Source: Clostridia bacterium (GTDB lineage Bacteria > Bacillota > Clostridia > Oscillospirales > CAG-272). From it: a stretch of DNA of 11,172 bases. The translations under genes and the position numbers were made by a program. Positions 1-6,191 of this stretch are shown here, piece after piece. Location: the NCBI GenBank assembly GCA_017397205.1, contig JAFQJX010000099.1:1-11172 (forward strand). Direction: 5' to 3'. Within the stretch, counting starts at the first letter, position 1; each line of letters opens with the position of its first letter. The notes below the pieces were generated by a model, which had not been told where the DNA came from, ran no database searches, and saw only the letters and a program-made list of their open reading frames with translations.

Positions 1-2
1 AC

Positions 3-554
3 CACAACTACGGCAAGTATATCCTGTACAACGACCCCTTTATAGGTCTGGTTGACAACAGTGTGCATGAGGGTGACGCTGAAAAGTACGCCGCCTTCGC
101 CGCCAATCTGCAGGCAGAGGCCGACAAGGGTACCCCCTTCACCCGTCTTTACGCCATGCAAGCGGCGCTCTGCCGTGCGCTTGCAATCAAGTGCGACCTC
201 GGTGTCCGCACCCGTGCCGCATATCAGGCAGGGGATCAGCAAGCCTGCCTGCGTTTGGCAGAAGAGGATTTTGCAGTCCTGCCTGGCCTGCTTCGCACCT
301 ACCACACCGCCTTCCGCACCGTTTGGGATTATGATAACAAGCCCTTTGGCTGGGAAGTGCAGGATGCCCGCCTTGGCGGCTTGATTCTCCGCGTCGAGGA
401 ATGCGGCAGACGCCTTCTGGCTTGGTCCAAGGGCGAACTTGACAGTATTCCCGAGCTTGAGGAAACGCCCCTGCCCTACTGGTACGGCAAAGACGGCGCC
501 CGCATTGAGGAGCAAGCCCATTCCCGCGTTGCCTTCCTTGTAAAGCCGTGGTAA
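3..554 (+). CDS. C-terminal part of a probable GH20 beta-N-acetylhexosaminidase
   Basis: The frame is open from base 3 and runs off the left edge, so only about 183 C-terminal residues are seen; the GTG at 63 is internal, not a start. The visible part is helical and carries stretches I associate with the C-terminal helical region of Firmicutes family 20 glycosidases: YNDPFIGLVD near the edge, then ALAIKCDLGVRTRAAYQAGD, then NKPFGWEVQDARLGGLILR, then an ELEE near the end. The family removes terminal N-acetylhexosamine residues from glycans. The catalytic Asp-Glu pair would lie in the missing N-terminal part, so activity cannot be judged. No signal peptide can be assessed. The gene converges on the rhamnose operon. 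The assignment rests on remembered family sequence, not on a catalytic motif, so another glycosidase with the same C-terminal helices is possible. Confidence 0.6.
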   Translation, partial: HNYGKYILYNDPFIGLVDNSVHEGDAEKYAAFAANLQAEADKGTPFTRLYAMQAALCRALAIKCDLGVRTRAAYQAGDQQACLRLAEEDFAVLPGLLRTYHTAFRTVWDYDNKPFGWEVQDARLGGLILRVEECGRRLLAWSKGELDSIPELEETPLPYWYGKDGARIEEQAHSRVAFLVKPW

Positions 555-555
555 A

Positions 556-744
556 GCGCGATGCTCCTCATGGAACATCGCGCAATGAATTGCAACCTCT
601 CGGTTGCATGAATTGAAAGCCACGCTTTCGTGAATTGCCTACGGCATGAATTGTGCCTTTCGGCACATTGGTTGCAATTGGGTTCATAGAGCGCAGCGAG
701 AATTCATGGCAAAGCCAATTCATGATGCGCCAGCATCAATTCAT
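556..744. repeat. Hairpin array 1 (linker ATGAATT, flipping to AATTCAT)
   Basis: The array begins 2 bases after the stop of the upstream gene. Hairpins in order: GCGCGATG/CATCGCGC (556-583, with a smaller inner stem), TGCAACC-tctc-GGTTGCA (591-608), GAAAGC-cac-GCTTTC (615-629), GCC-tac-GGC (637-645), GTGCC-tttc-GGCAC (653-666). These are separated by ATGAATT or GTGAATT at 585, 608, 630 and 646. After a junction (667-700) the linker reads AATTCAT (701, 717, 738), around GGC-aaa-GCC (708-716) and GATGC-gcca-GCATC (724-737). AATTGCAACC at 588-597 is also complementary to GGTTGCAATT at 670-679, so the left half could fold as one larger structure. Stem sequences differ between units while both arms agree. 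I see no coding content here. Confidence 0.85.
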
Positions 745-758
745 CAATCAAAACGAAC

Positions 759-815
759 AGAGCAAGAATAGGAGGATTTGTGTTTCCTCTTACTCTTGCT
801 CTTTCTCTTTGTTTC
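759..815. terminator. Bidirectional intrinsic terminator between the GH20-like gene and rhaA
   Basis: Arms 760-776 and 785-801 pair over 17 positions with one A-C mismatch (768/793) and one G-U (771/790), around the 8-base loop 777-784. A T-rich tail follows on the plus strand (802-815), and the minus-strand side leads into TGTTCGTTTTGATTG. The position between two convergent genes fits a shared terminator. Confidence 0.75.
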
Positions 816-833
816 TTGGTGTCGGGCTTTCCC

Positions 834-2084
834 TTATCTTACCGAAAGAACCTTTCTTTCGTACTCCTTGACCTCGCTGAGCCATGCGTCGCGCACGGGC
901 ACACCCATCAGCTCGCAGTAGTAATCCCAAACGGCGGCGAAGGGATAGGTCTTGAGCTCCTCGGTCAGGGCAAGACGGGAGGTGTAATCGCCCTCCAGCT
1001 CCAGCTGCATCAGCTTCGCGGTCGGCTCCAGGTATGCCTTCAGGAGCGCCTTGCACATATTGCGGGTACCGATGACCCAGGCGGCAACGCGGTTGATGGA
1101 GGCGTCAAAATAGTCAAGCCCGATATGCGTGCGCTCCACCAGACCCGTGCGGACGAGCGCCTGTGCAATGGCGTTCAGCTCGTCGTCCAGAATCACGACG
1201 TGGTCGCTGTCCCAACGGACGGGGCGGGACACGTGGAGCAGAAGCTCCTTGGTGTACAGAAGCACGGAGGAAACCTTGTCGGAAATGACCTCGGTGGGGT
1301 GGAAATGCCCTGCGTCCAGCGTGTAGGCAATTCCGCGGGAGGCGGCGTAGCCCAGCGCAAATTCGTTGGAGGAAACGGTGTAGGACTCCGCACCGATGCC
1401 GAACACCTTGCTCTCAAGCGCGTCCAGGTGGTAACGGGGGTCCATCTTCTCGCTCATGACCTCGTCCAGCGCGGTCATCATACGGTAACGCGGTCCCTCT
1501 CTGTCAACGGGAATGTCCTTGTAGCCGTCGGGGAACCAGAAGTTGGTCACACACTTGGTGTTCAGCTCTCTGCCGAACGCCTCGGAGATGCGACGGGTGC
1601 CCTTGCAGTGAGCAATCCAGAAGTCACGCACCGTTTTGTCAGCGGAGGAGATGGTAAAGCCGCTGTCCGCCATGGGATGAGAGAAGCAGGTGGCGTTGTA
1701 ATCCAGCCCCACGCCCATCTCCTTTGCCCAATCAAGCCAGGAGGCAAAATGGCGTACCTCCAGCCCGTCGAGGTCCACCTTCTCGTCGGTATCCGCATAG
1801 ATGGCGTGGAGATTGAGGCGGTGCTTTGAGGGAATCATGCCAAGCGCAAAGGTGAGGTCCTGGCGCAGCTCGTCCGCGGTGCGGGCTCTGCCGGGGTAGT
1901 TCCCCGTCGTCTGAATACCGCCCGACAGGGCAATATCCTGGAACAAAAATCCGTTGACGTCGTCCCCCTGCCAGCAATGCATGGAGATGGGAATGCGCTT
2001 GACGGCTTCAATGGCGGCGTCCGTATCAACGCCCATCTCCGCATAAATTTCCTTTGCAACCAAATAACGCTCGTAAGTAGTCAT
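834..2084 (-). CDS. rhaA: L-rhamnose isomerase RhaA
   Basis: Converts L-rhamnose to L-rhamnulose in the cytoplasm, the first step of rhamnose catabolism. At 416 residues it is almost the length of E. coli RhaA (419), and the known metal and active-site residues can be placed with a constant offset of ten: Glu224 (LESKVFGIGAESY), Asp257 and His260 (LDAGHFHPTE), His284 (LLLHVSRP), Asp292 and Asp294 (RWDSDH), and Asp324 (HIGLDYFDASINR). The N-terminus carries the family stretch ISMHCWQGDDVNGF at about 33-46. ATG at 2084 is preceded by AAAGGAG at proper spacing. It starts 12 bases after rhaB ends and is the last gene of the operon, ending just before a bidirectional terminator. Nothing appears truncated. 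Confidence 0.97.
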   Translation of the reverse strand: MTTYERYLVAKEIYAEMGVDTDAAIEAVKRIPISMHCWQGDDVNGFLFQDIALSGGIQTTGNYPGRARTADELRQDLTFALGMIPSKHRLNLHAIYADTDEKVDLDGLEVRHFASWLDWAKEMGVGLDYNATCFSHPMADSGFTISSADKTVRDFWIAHCKGTRRISEAFGRELNTKCVTNFWFPDGYKDIPVDREGPRYRMMTALDEVMSEKMDPRYHLDALESKVFGIGAESYTVSSNEFALGYAASRGIAYTLDAGHFHPTEVISDKVSSVLLYTKELLLHVSRPVRWDSDHVVILDDELNAIAQALVRTGLVERTHIGLDYFDASINRVAAWVIGTRNMCKALLKAYLEPTAKLMQLELEGDYTSRLALTEELKTYPFAAVWDYYCELMGVPVRDAWLSEVKEYERKVLSVR

Positions 2085-2096
2085 CGTTTTCTCCTT

Positions 2097-3575
2097 TTAT
2101 TCTTGTGCGCTTTTTCCGAGATAAGCGGTGTAGACGGGAAGCTGTGCCTCCCATGCGTCATGCTCGGTGGGCGCATATGTTTTCAGCTCGGTGGAGGCGG
2201 CAACTGCCCTGCGCGCCTCGCGGAGTCCCTCCAGCTCTCCGAGGGCAATCATCTGCACCGCAATGTTCCCCATCACGGTTGCCTCGGCAGGTCCTGCCAC
2301 CACGGTGGCACCCGTGGCATCTGCCGTCATGCGGCAAAGCAGGGTATCCTTGATACCGCCACCTAGCATATGAATGCACGGATATTTCACGCCCGTGAGG
2401 GAGCAGAGATTGTCGTAGTTCAGGCGGTATTTCATCGCCAGGGACTGATAGATACAGCGCATAATTTCTCCGCGCGTTTGGGGCACGTACTGTCCCGTTG
2501 CACGGCAGAACGCCTGTACTCTTGCGGGCATATCGCCAGCCAGCTCAAACTCGGGGGCATCCACGTCAATCCAGGCACGGAACGGCTCTGCCGCAAGCGC
2601 CTCGCGCTCCAGGTCCGCATAGGAGGGGCTTTGCCCCTGCCGTATCCATTCCCGCCTTGCCTCCTGAATGAGCCAGAGCCCCATAATGTTTTTGAGCAGA
2701 CGGATGCTGCCGCCAAAGCCGCCCTCGTTGGTATACTGCACGCGCTCCGTCTCGTCATTGATCAGGGGAGCCGAAAGCTCGGTACCGAACAGACTCCAGG
2801 TCCCACAGCTGATGTAAGCAAAATCGCCCTCTGCAGGAGCCGCCGCCACGGCGGAGCCGGTATCGTGGGTGCAAACGGCAATCACAGGCACCTCGTCCTG
2901 CCCCATTTCCTTGGCAAACTCGGGCAGCAGGGTGCCGTACACCTCGCCGCTTTCAATCAGCTCGGGCAGCATATGGGTGGGAATGCCAAGTCGCAAAAGC
3001 AGCTCCGTATCCCACTCGCGCGTCACGGGGTCGAGGAAATTGGTGGTAGAGGCGTTGGTCCTCTCCACGCGCTTCGCCCCCGTCAGGAAATAGGCAAACA
3101 GGTCCGCTATCATCAGCAGCTTGTCGGAGGCAGCGAGCATCTCGGGGCGCTCCTTTGCCAGATAGTACAGCTGATACAGCGTATTAATCCGCATGGTCTG
3201 AATGCCCGTGCGGCGGTAAATCTCGGCGCAGGGCACCTGCCCGTACACCCTCTCCTGCACGCCGACGGTGCGCTCGTCGCGGTAATGAACGGCATTTCCA
3301 AGCATCTCGCCGTTTTTGTCAATCAGGGCGAAGTCCACACCCCAGGTATCAATGCCGACGGCATCAATTTTCACACCCGTCTGGCGCAGCTTGTAAAACG
3401 CCTGCTTGATTTCATGCCACAGCCGCAGCACGTCCCAGTGCATCGTTCCAAGCACGGACACCGTCACGTTGTCAAAGCGGTGGATTTCCTCCATCGTCAG
3501 GCGCCCGTCCTCGTACCGTCCCAGCATCGCTCGGCCGGAGGAGGCACCGAAGTCAAAGGCAAGAACAACCTTCAT
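2097..3575 (-). CDS. rhaB: Rhamnulokinase RhaB
   Basis: Phosphorylates L-rhamnulose with ATP to L-rhamnulose 1-phosphate; FGGY carbohydrate-kinase family. The 492 residues match the usual length (E. coli 489). Visible elements: N-terminal phosphate-binding FDFGASSGRAMLGRY (7-21), GIDTWGVDFALID (74-86), HYRDERT (97-103), the catalytic-base region CTHDTGSAVA with Asp238, CGTWSLFGTE (257-266), and the C-terminal nucleotide-binding HMLGGGIKDTLLCRMTADA (402-420) followed by AGPAEATVMGN. ATG at 3575 is preceded by AGGAG at 3582-3586. It is the first gene of a two-gene rhaBA unit driven by the promoter at 3604-3632. Aldolase, mutarotase and transporter genes are not in the window. Confidence 0.96.
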   Translation of the reverse strand: MKVVLAFDFGASSGRAMLGRYEDGRLTMEEIHRFDNVTVSVLGTMHWDVLRLWHEIKQAFYKLRQTGVKIDAVGIDTWGVDFALIDKNGEMLGNAVHYRDERTVGVQERVYGQVPCAEIYRRTGIQTMRINTLYQLYYLAKERPEMLAASDKLLMIADLFAYFLTGAKRVERTNASTTNFLDPVTREWDTELLLRLGIPTHMLPELIESGEVYGTLLPEFAKEMGQDEVPVIAVCTHDTGSAVAAAPAEGDFAYISCGTWSLFGTELSAPLINDETERVQYTNEGGFGGSIRLLKNIMGLWLIQEARREWIRQGQSPSYADLEREALAAEPFRAWIDVDAPEFELAGDMPARVQAFCRATGQYVPQTRGEIMRCIYQSLAMKYRLNYDNLCSLTGVKYPCIHMLGGGIKDTLLCRMTADATGATVVAGPAEATVMGNIAVQMIALGELEGLREARRAVAASTELKTYAPTEHDAWEAQLPVYTAYLGKSAQE

Positions 3576-3585
3576 GCAAAGCTCC

Positions 3586-3609
3586 TAAAATATAGTTTTC
3601 TATATTTTA
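3586..3609. promoter_or_regulatory. 24-bp AT-rich palindrome, candidate rha operator
   Basis: TAAAATATAG (3586-3595), spacer TTTT, CTATATTTTA (3600-3609) is a perfect 10-bp inverted repeat. It covers the whole minus-strand -10 box (3604-3609), the expected start point near 3597, and reaches the first base of the rhaB Shine-Dalgarno. A transcript starting near 3597 would contain only one arm, so a DNA-binding site is more likely than an RNA hairpin. Which repressor binds is unknown; no regulator gene is in the window. Confidence 0.55.
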
Positions 3610-3632
3610 CCACGCGAGCGGCCCCGTGTCAA
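3604..3632 (-). promoter_or_regulatory. Sigma-A promoter of rhaBA
   Basis: On the minus strand, TTGACA (3627-3632), a 17-base spacer, and TAAAAT (3604-3609, five of six consensus bases). The -10 lies about 28 bases upstream of the rhaB start, giving a short leader of roughly 20 bases. The match is near perfect, so control probably comes from repression at the overlapping palindrome. Confidence 0.85.
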
Positions 3633-3671
3633 TTTGATTTTTATTTTTCCGCGCCCCAAGAGGGGTTTTCC

Positions 3672-3706
3672 AAAAAACAATCGCCCGCAGGGTCACCTGC
3701 GGGCGA
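3672..3706 (-). terminator. Intrinsic terminator of the zinc-ribbon/Sel1 gene
   Basis: A perfect 11-bp GC-rich stem (3681-3691 with 3696-3706) and a 4-base loop. On the minus strand it is followed by ATTG and six Ts (3672-3677). It begins 7 bases after the stop of the upstream minus-strand gene and separates it from the rha promoter. Confidence 0.93.
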
Positions 3707-3712
3707 AGTGCG

Positions 3713-5350
3713 TTAAGCCATAAGGTTGCGCAGATATTTGCTCATAAAGCCGTTTCGCTTTCCGTCAAAGCCGCGGATATGCGCCTGTCCGTACAGCGCC
3801 TTGGCTCGGGTGGCGTCCTGAGGAACGCCGTCGCCGCAATCATACATACAGCCCAAGAGGAAAGTGGCGCGGGCGTTGCCCATTCTGGCAGCGAGGAGCC
3901 GCAAACGCGCCGCCTCCTTGCGGTCTCCGCGGTGGTATGCGACGCAGGAACGGGCATACACCTTACGGGCAAGGCGCTTTTTCTCGCGCGCATCAAGCTC
4001 CTCAAGCGCGGCGTCTGCCCCCTCAATTCCTGCCGCCTTGGCGCGGCCAAGATAGTCCCTTGCGCGCGCGGCATCGTAGCGGACGCCGTGATTTTTGCCC
4101 GTCAGTACCCCAAGTCGGTACGCCGCACGGGCGTCACCTGCCTCTGCCGCCCGTTCGTAAAGCGCGGCGGCGTCACGGGGGGAGGGCTTCATTCCTCTAC
4201 CCGAAAGCGTCAGGTCCCCCAGCAGGCAAAGCGCGCCCGTGTGCCCGATTTCAAGGGCGGGGGTCAGGGCGGATACCGCCTCGGTATGCTTTCCCTCTGC
4301 GGCAAGCGTGCGTGCCACGCCGAAGGCGGCGTCTGCCTCCTTGCGCATCCGTTCTGCGCGCCCTGCGCCCTCGCAGGAGCCAAGGCGTGCCGCCTCGTCG
4401 TACAGGGCAAGCGCCTCACGGGGGAGGCGCTCTCCGCCGATGCCGTCCAACAGGCAGTCTGCAAGCAGCACGATAGCGGCAGGGTCCTTGCGCTCAGCGG
4501 CAAGGAGATACGCCTGTCTTGCGGCGCGGGGGTCGGGCGCCCCGTAAAGCAGCCCGTTCATATAGTAATCGCCCAGTCGGATATAGGCGGCGGTATTGCC
4601 GCTCTCTCCCAGCTCGGTCAGGTAGCGCACCACCTTGTCCTCGTCGCGCTCGGTGCCCTCTCCCCGCATACACAGAGTTGCCGCCATTTCCACGGCGGGC
4701 AGATAGGACATTTCTGCGGCGCTCTCAAAATAGGTATACGCAATGTGGGGCAGCCCCTTTTCCTGTGCGTATTTGCCAACGGCGTACAGCTCCACGGAGT
4801 TGTCGGGTGTTTCCATGGCGGACGGCGGCATTTCCCCTTGCTTGCCAAGAAACGCAAGGCGCATCAGCAGCCCTCTCCAGAGGGGCAGGCGCGCGAGGTA
4901 GTACCGCGCGGCGGGGCGGTTTCCGTGCAGGAAATAATAGCGCGCAACGCGCAGGGCAGAGGCATCGTGCCCCATATCCGCCGCACGGCGCAGCTGCAGC
5001 AGCGCCCCCTGCTCGTCCCCCATGCGCCGCAGATACGCCGCGTAGGCGGCCGCTGCAAGCCCGTCCGAGCGGGCGGCGTGGGACAGCCAGAATTCATACA
5101 GGTCGGGGGCGGCTTGCCTTGCTCCGCTTTTTTCAAGGCAACGGCATACGGCATAGGCGGCAAGCGGTACACCCAGGTCCGCCGCCTTGGCATACGCATC
5201 GCAGGCGGCGCGGTATTTCTTTTGCTTTTCTGCCTGAATGCCGCGCGTATAAAGCGCCTCTGCTGCCGCGCCGTCAGAAAAGCAACCGCAGGCAGGACAG
5301 GGGTCGCCCCCCGTCCCGTTCCATTCGTAGCCGCATTCTCTGCAAATCAT
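3713..5350 (-). CDS. Zinc-ribbon and Sel1/TPR-repeat protein, function unknown
   Basis: 545 residues from the chosen start. The N-terminus is a small zinc ribbon: Cys3-x2-Cys6 and Cys18-x2-Cys21, with a further Cys23. The rest is a long run of about 35-residue helical repeats of Sel1/TPR type. Clear copies are at about 251-290 (AAYIRLGDYYMNGLLYG then AARQAYLLAAE), 291-325 (LLADCLLDGIGG, ALALYDEAARLG), 372-405 (CLLGDLTLSGRG, AALYERAAEAG) and 494-527 (ATFLLGCMYDCGDGVPQDA, AKALYGQA). Such repeats form a solenoid for protein binding. There is no signal peptide or membrane segment, so it is probably a cytoplasmic scaffold. A TTG in frame at 5371 was rejected because a strong Shine-Dalgarno lies downstream of it and 7 bases before the ATG at 5350. 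The gene is monocistronic, with its own promoter and terminator. Confidence 0.88.
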   Translation of the reverse strand: MICRECGYEWNGTGGDPCPACGCFSDGAAAEALYTRGIQAEKQKKYRAACDAYAKAADLGVPLAAYAVCRCLEKSGARQAAPDLYEFWLSHAARSDGLAAAAYAAYLRRMGDEQGALLQLRRAADMGHDASALRVARYYFLHGNRPAARYYLARLPLWRGLLMRLAFLGKQGEMPPSAMETPDNSVELYAVGKYAQEKGLPHIAYTYFESAAEMSYLPAVEMAATLCMRGEGTERDEDKVVRYLTELGESGNTAAYIRLGDYYMNGLLYGAPDPRAARQAYLLAAERKDPAAIVLLADCLLDGIGGERLPREALALYDEAARLGSCEGAGRAERMRKEADAAFGVARTLAAEGKHTEAVSALTPALEIGHTGALCLLGDLTLSGRGMKPSPRDAAALYERAAEAGDARAAYRLGVLTGKNHGVRYDAARARDYLGRAKAAGIEGADAALEELDAREKKRLARKVYARSCVAYHRGDRKEAARLRLLAARMGNARATFLLGCMYDCGDGVPQDATRAKALYGQAHIRGFDGKRNGFMSKYLRNLMA

Positions 5351-5357
5351 CTTCTTG

Positions 5358-5365
5358 CCTCCCTT
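5358..5365 (-). promoter_or_regulatory. Ribosome binding site fixing the start at 5350
   Basis: AAGGGAGG on the minus strand, 7 bases before the ATG of the zinc-ribbon/Sel1 gene. It lies inside the frame that would open at the TTG at 5371, so the ATG is the better start. Confidence 0.8.
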
Positions 5366-5403
5366 CGCCAAAATAGGGGAAAATTCGTCCTTTTCTATCT
5401 TTT

Positions 5404-5432
5404 ATTGTACCCCTTTTTTGACAGACTGTCAA
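5404..5432 (-). promoter_or_regulatory. Sigma-A promoter of the zinc-ribbon/Sel1 gene
   Basis: On the minus strand, TTGACA (5427-5432), a 17-base spacer, and TACAAT (5404-5409). The -35 is one arm of a perfect palindrome, TTGACA-gac-TGTCAA (5418-5432). A second TTGACA therefore points the other way, but no plus-strand -10 is found at suitable spacing. Confidence 0.85.
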
Positions 5433-5449
5433 GAAAAAGCACCGCCCGC

Positions 5450-5479
5450 GCATGAAAGTGCCCCGCTCCGTGCATACTG
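5450..5479 (+). promoter_or_regulatory. Possible sporulation (sigma-G-like) promoter of the small membrane protein
   Basis: GCATG (5450-5454), 18 bases, then CATACTG (5473-5479) fits the Bacillus sigma-G pattern GHATR-N18-CATNMTA except for the last base. A start near 5486 would give a leader of about 25 bases before the ATG at 5511. No good sigma-A promoter is seen for this gene. The motif is short and could occur by chance. Confidence 0.25.
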
Positions 5480-5496
5480 ACCTCAGACTATGACAC

Positions 5497-5505
5497 AAAG
5501 GAGAG
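5497..5505 (+). promoter_or_regulatory. Ribosome binding site fixing the start at 5511
   Basis: AAAGGAGAG, with its AGGAG core 7 bases before the ATG at 5511. An in-frame ATG at 5490 lies upstream of this site and has no site of its own. Confidence 0.8.
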
Positions 5506-5510
5506 TCCCT

Positions 5511-5840
5511 ATGTTTTGCCACAAAAAACCAACCCCCGGGCAAACCGCCATGAAGATTACGGGAATCGTGCTTGCCGCCGTCGGTGCCATGACCGTGGCG
5601 GGCTACGTCCTGTCCAAGTGCAATTGCCTTGGCAAGCGCATGAAGCGCCTTGCCTGTAAATGCGACGAGAGAATTGCAGAAACCATGAAGAATATCCGCG
5701 ACACCGTCACGGGCGTGGCGCAGGGTGTCACAAGCGCTACCACGCCCCCCGAGGTCGGCGGTCCCAGCGCCCGCGGCGGCGCCTGCGACTGCGTACCCGA
5801 AAGCTATCACCCCACCTCCTTCACCGACCTTGGGTCGTAA
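5511..5840 (+). CDS. Small single-span membrane protein with paired cysteines, function unknown
   Basis: 109 residues; I do not recognise a family. A hydrophobic segment at about residues 15-35 (KITGIVLAAVGAMTVAGYVL) follows a short basic N-terminus and is followed by the basic, Cys-rich stretch KCNCLGKRMKRLACKC (36-51). A helical part (52-77) and a Gly/Pro/Ser-rich tail come next, the tail carrying a further CDC at 92-94. Seven cysteines, mostly as CxC pairs, in so small a protein suggest metal binding or disulphides, but this is inference. The gene stands alone, divergent from the zinc-ribbon/Sel1 gene, with a candidate sporulation promoter. A hairpin spans its stop codon, and hairpin array 2 plus a terminator follow. 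Confidence 0.75.
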   Translation: MFCHKKPTPGQTAMKITGIVLAAVGAMTVAGYVLSKCNCLGKRMKRLACKCDERIAETMKNIRDTVTGVAQGVTSATTPPEVGGPSARGGACDCVPESYHPTSFTDLGS

Positions 5841-5851
5841 GGCACCCAAGG
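5828..5851 (+). other. Hairpin spanning the stop codon
   Basis: CCTTGGGT (5828-5835) pairs perfectly with ACCCAAGG (5844-5851), and the TAA at 5838-5840 lies in the loop. There is no T tail, so it is not by itself an intrinsic terminator. It lies just before hairpin array 2 and may belong to the same structured 3' region. Confidence 0.45.
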
Positions 5852-5857
5852 GGTACC

Positions 5858-6049
5858 AATGAAGCAAATCCGCTCACGCGCGCCTATGTAGCGACCTGTC
5901 GGTCATGAAGCGCTTGCCCTGCAAGCATGAAATGCATGTTGGCATGAGTGGATTTGTTTCATTTCATGTACGACGGGTGGGAGTACGCTTCATCCCGCTT
6001 TGCGGGACTTCATCACGAAGTGACTTCATCCGTCGCAGACGGACTTCAT
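5858..6049. repeat. Hairpin array 2 (linker ATGAA-type, flipping to ACTTCAT)
   Basis: The left part is enclosed by a 19-bp inverted repeat, 5858-5876 with 5945-5963. Its only two non-Watson-Crick positions are G-U pairs if read as plus-strand RNA. Inside are GACC-tgtc-GGTC (5893-5904), ATGAAGC, GCTTGC-cct-GCAAGC (5912-5926), ATGAAAT, and ATGC/GCAT (5932-5945). The right part has GTAC/GTAC (5968-5986), GCTTCAT, CCCGC-ttt-GCGGG (5994-6006), ACTTCAT (6007), CAC-gaa-GTG (6014-6022), ACTTCAT (6023), CCGTC-gca-GACGG (6030-6042), ACTTCAT (6043-6049). The architecture parallels array 1. I see no coding content. Confidence 0.85.
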
Positions 6050-6070
6050 TATGCCAAAAGAACACCACCT

Positions 6071-6104
6071 GCCTTCTCCTGTGGGAGAGGGCTTTTTTAT
6101 TTTG
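6071..6104 (+). terminator. Intrinsic terminator after hairpin array 2
   Basis: GCCTTCTCC (6071-6079) pairs with GGAGAGGGC (6084-6092), nine pairs with one G-U, around the loop TGTG. The tail TTTTTTATTTT follows. It ends the transcript of the small membrane protein ahead of dpaA. Confidence 0.9.
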
Positions 6105-6164
6105 CCGACCGCTTCCTTATATGATTTCACGCACGCGGGCGCGAGGCGCTTTTTTGCCGTTTGG

Positions 6165-6173
6165 CATATGATA
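6165..6173 (+). promoter_or_regulatory. Weak candidate sigma-K -10 element before dpaA
   Basis: CATATGATA fits the sigma-K -10 pattern CATANNNTA, the regulon expected for dipicolinate synthase in Bacillus. No AC-type -35 is found 16-17 bases upstream, and the predicted start would fall at the edge of the Shine-Dalgarno, so this is only a suggestion. Confidence 0.25.
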
Positions 6174-6176
6174 AAA

Positions 6177-6184
6177 GAGGGAGG
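6177..6184 (+). promoter_or_regulatory. Ribosome binding site fixing the dpaA start at 6192
   Basis: GAGGGAGG, 7 bases before the ATG at 6192. The frame stays open upstream to 6051, but that extension crosses the terminator at 6071-6104 and is not expected to be coding. Confidence 0.85.
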
Positions 6185-6191
6185 ATGCAAT

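Noticed and set aside
780..1829. Open frames opposite rhaA and rhaB (also 2370-3716)
   Set aside because: They are antisense to enzymes with all catalytic residues in place and lack ribosome binding sites and recognisable domains.
3654..3669. CCCC-aaga-GGGG hairpin with TTTT as a plus-strand terminator
   Set aside because: The stem is only 4 bp and there is no plus-strand gene upstream for it to end.
5418..5446. Plus-strand sigma-A promoter from the second TTGACA
   Set aside because: No -10-like hexamer lies 16-18 bases downstream (the sequence there is ACCGCC).
3779..5455. Long open frame opposite the zinc-ribbon/Sel1 gene
   Set aside because: The minus-strand gene has a zinc ribbon, Sel1 repeats, promoter, ribosome binding site and terminator; the antisense frame has none of these and low-quality composition.
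5881..5945. tRNA or riboswitch inside array 2
   Set aside because: The hairpins lack a cloverleaf arrangement, TPsiC-like arm or acceptor stem, and the location is downstream of a gene rather than in a leader.
6051..6191. N-terminal extension of DpaA
   Set aside because: The open frame runs through an intrinsic terminator, and the strong ribosome binding site and family N-terminus point to the ATG at 6192.
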